DNA of 64,000 bases from Pseudomonadota bacterium (lineage in GTDB: Bacteria; Pseudomonadota; Alphaproteobacteria; Rhizobiales; Hyphomicrobiaceae), in NCBI GenBank assembly GCA_023405815.1, contig JAEXXM010000082.1, positions 15,308 to 79,307 of the forward strand, written 5' to 3'. Below are positions 62,834 through 64,000 of the stretch, piece by piece (within the stretch, counting starts at the first letter, position 1; each line of letters starts with the position of its first letter). Under the pieces are notes generated by a model that saw only the letters and a program-made list of their open reading frames with translations, ran no database searches and had not been told where the DNA came from. The translations under genes were made by a program, and so were the position numbers.

Positions 62834-63322
62834 TCAAGCCGCCTGCTTGTTAAGTTTGCCTTCTGCAAGTTTCGTCAACTTGGTGTCGGCGGCGTGCTCC
62901 TCCTTCAGTGTCGCCGAAAGCAGCTTGGCCGCTTCGGGAAGGTCGAGCAACTCGGCCCAGGACACGAGCGTGCCATAGCGCGTGATCTCGTAGTGCTCGA
63001 CGGCCTGGGCGGCGCCGATCATTGCGGCGTCGCGCGTGTCGGGATCCTTGATCTCCTGCATCAACTCCTCGCCTTCCTCGAGGATGCCGTCGATGGCCGG
63101 ACACTTCTCGCCGGTGGCCTTCTTGCCGAGAAGCTTGAACACGTCATCGAGGCGGTCGATCTGGCCCTTCGTTTCCTCGAGATGAGTTTCGAGCGCGCGG
63201 GCCAATTCCTTGGAGTCGGCGGCTTTGATCATCTTCGGCAGCGCCTTTACGATCTGCTTTTCGGCAAAGTAGATGTCCTTCAGCGTGTGCACGAAGAGCT
63301 CGGAGAGGTTTTCGATCTTCAT
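62834..63322 (-). CDS. YciE-like ferritin-like protein (DUF892)
   Basis: A 162-residue four-helix protein of the YciE/YciF family. Iron-ligand type residues sit in 'LKDIYFAEKQIVKALP', 'HLEETKGQIDRLDDVF', 'AAQAVEHYEITRYG' and 'LKEEHAADTKL', with Glu and ExxH patterns of a di-iron site. These proteins are stress-induced in many bacteria; exact function is not established. An exact EcfG promoter lies 33 bp upstream of the start. Confidence 0.9.
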   Translation of the reverse strand: MKIENLSELFVHTLKDIYFAEKQIVKALPKMIKAADSKELARALETHLEETKGQIDRLDDVFKLLGKKATGEKCPAIDGILEEGEELMQEIKDPDTRDAAMIGAAQAVEHYEITRYGTLVSWAELLDLPEAAKLLSATLKEEHAADTKLTKLAEGKLNKQAA

Positions 63323-63354
63323 GGGGGCACTCCTATGGGGTGAAGTGCCGGAAA

Positions 63355-63379
63355 AACGTCAGCTCGCGTCGAAGGTTCC
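63355..63379 (-). promoter_or_regulatory. EcfG promoter of the YciE-like gene
   Basis: On the minus strand GGAAC (63379-63375), 16 bases, CGTT (63358-63355), an exact consensus match, 33 bp before the gene start. Confidence 0.85.
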
Positions 63380-63515
63380 TCGCGAGGATCGGCCGCAGGA
63401 ACATCATTTAGCCGAGTTTGACGACAATCTAAGAGCGGGGTTCAGACGAGAGTTGAGTCATCAAGCGAAGCCGCGCTTCGCGGGGGACTTCCATTGCGTC
63501 GAGGGGGAGACTGCC

Positions 63516-63728
63516 ATGGGCGCGATCATGATCCGCTGTCCGGCAACCGATGAGCTCATTCCCGTCGGCATCGATACCGACAGAGACAGCTTTTCGGCAC
63601 TGCCGAACGTGCTGGCGGCGCCGGTGCACTGCCCGGCCTGCGGAGGCTATCACGCCTGGTCGAAGAAGGATGCGGTCCTCGAGACGACGATGCGCGTCAC
63701 GTCGAAGCCGCCCACGCGAGCGGACTAG
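63516..63728 (+). CDS. Small zinc-ribbon-like protein
   Basis: A 70-residue protein, MGAIMIRCPATDELIP..., with Cys at about 8 and a later 'VHCPACGGYH' CxxC, which could bind zinc with the nearby His. Similar short proteins are frequent in Hyphomicrobiales but uncharacterised. GAGGGGGAG precedes the ATG; the longer frame upstream is not convincing. Confidence 0.7.
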   Translation: MGAIMIRCPATDELIPVGIDTDRDSFSALPNVLAAPVHCPACGGYHAWSKKDAVLETTMRVTSKPPTRAD

Positions 63729-63745
63729 GGCATAGGCAGAAGCCG

Positions 63746-64000
63746 TCAATCGGCGTCGGCAAACCGCTCGAGTGCGCCGAGATCGGTGATACGCAACCCC
63801 TCTCGGGCGCTGAGCACCAATCCGCGCGCCTCCAAATCACGCAATACATCGGCAAGCGCGTCGAGGCTGAGGCCAAGATGCTCGGCTACTGCACCGGACG
63901 AGAGCTCGTCGGTGATGAGCGAGGGATCGCGACCCTCGCCGGCGCTCATGCGCACGAGCGCGGAAAGGAACGAGGCCACACGCTTGGCGGGCTTGCGGGG
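63746..64000 (-). CDS. Crp/Fnr-family regulator, C-terminal part only
   Basis: The frame enters from the right edge. Visible are 'KRVASFLSALV', the end of a Crp-type dimer helix, and a winged helix (SSGAVAEHLGLSLDALADVL, then 'RDLEARGLVLS'). The recognition helix 'LSLDALADV' lacks the ExxSR of FNR/FixK, so its target site should differ. The N-terminal sensor domain lies outside the window. Confidence 0.75.
   Translation of the reverse strand, partial: PRKPAKRVASFLSALVRMSAGEGRDPSLITDELSSGAVAEHLGLSLDALADVLRDLEARGLVLSAREGLRITDLGALERFADAD

Overview
The window is a GC-rich chromosomal segment of an alphaproteobacterium, most probably a member of the Hyphomicrobiales. Three observations support this. 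The complete PhyR-NepR-EcfG general stress response module is found only in Alphaproteobacteria. The cbb3 oxidase cluster has the classical order ccoNOQP-ccoGHIS (fixNOQP-fixGHIS) with FNR/FixK boxes. The patatin-adc-bdhA operon, the porin and the PQQ dehydrogenase are of types common in that order. I see no rRNA, tRNA, CRISPR array, insertion sequence, prophage or plasmid origin; the segment looks like stable backbone with one accessory metabolic island.

Layout. 1-2340 (minus): a Tat-exported Rieske protein and a PQQ-dependent alcohol-type dehydrogenase, cut by the left edge. 2813-4343: a porin with a sigma-54 promoter and a strong terminator. 4396-9891: L-lactate utilisation (lutABC, lldP) with a divergent GntR/FCD regulator and palindromic operators between them. 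9936-12965: an AcoR-type sigma-54 activator and an orphan XdhC-like protein. 13098-27465: a roughly 14-kb presumed operon behind a textbook sigma-54 promoter. It encodes an ABC transporter, a creatininase-family hydrolase, a type III glutamine-synthetase-like ligase, a NikR-like regulator with a damaged nickel site, an unknown 273-aa protein, a 2-oxoglutarate/Fe(II) oxygenase, two DUF1989 proteins (carboxyguanidine deiminase type), a biotin-dependent urea/guanidine carboxylase and allophanate hydrolase. 27481-38971: a MaoC hydratase, ahpCF, a nucleoside transporter, ketone-body metabolism (patatin, adc, bdhA), corrinoid salvage genes (cbiZ, cbiB, cobD) and a LOG-family protein. 39002-50033: microaerobic respiration (hemN, a hemerythrin, an FNR/FixK regulator, ccoNOQP, ccoGHIS) with four FNR-like boxes. 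50062-55955: a two-component pair, a MocR regulator, a DUF983 protein and an EamA exporter. 55979-64000: the general stress response core (phyR, nepR, ecfG, two HWE kinases) and likely target genes, with seven EcfG-type (GGAAC-N16/17-CGTT-like) promoters that I could place.

The most interesting part is the 13-27 kb island. Its last four genes match the published guanidine route: guanidine carboxylase, two-subunit carboxyguanidine deiminase, allophanate hydrolase. They are joined to five extra genes that this core route does not need. My inference is that the operon imports a guanidino or amidino compound, releases or processes it with the oxygenase, ligase and amidohydrolase, and ends in CO2 and ammonium, under nitrogen or substrate control through sigma-54 and the neighbouring activator. 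No guanidine riboswitch is visible upstream, so control appears to be transcriptional.

Gene starts were chosen from Shine-Dalgarno matches, family N-termini and overlaps with neighbours; uncertain ones are flagged.
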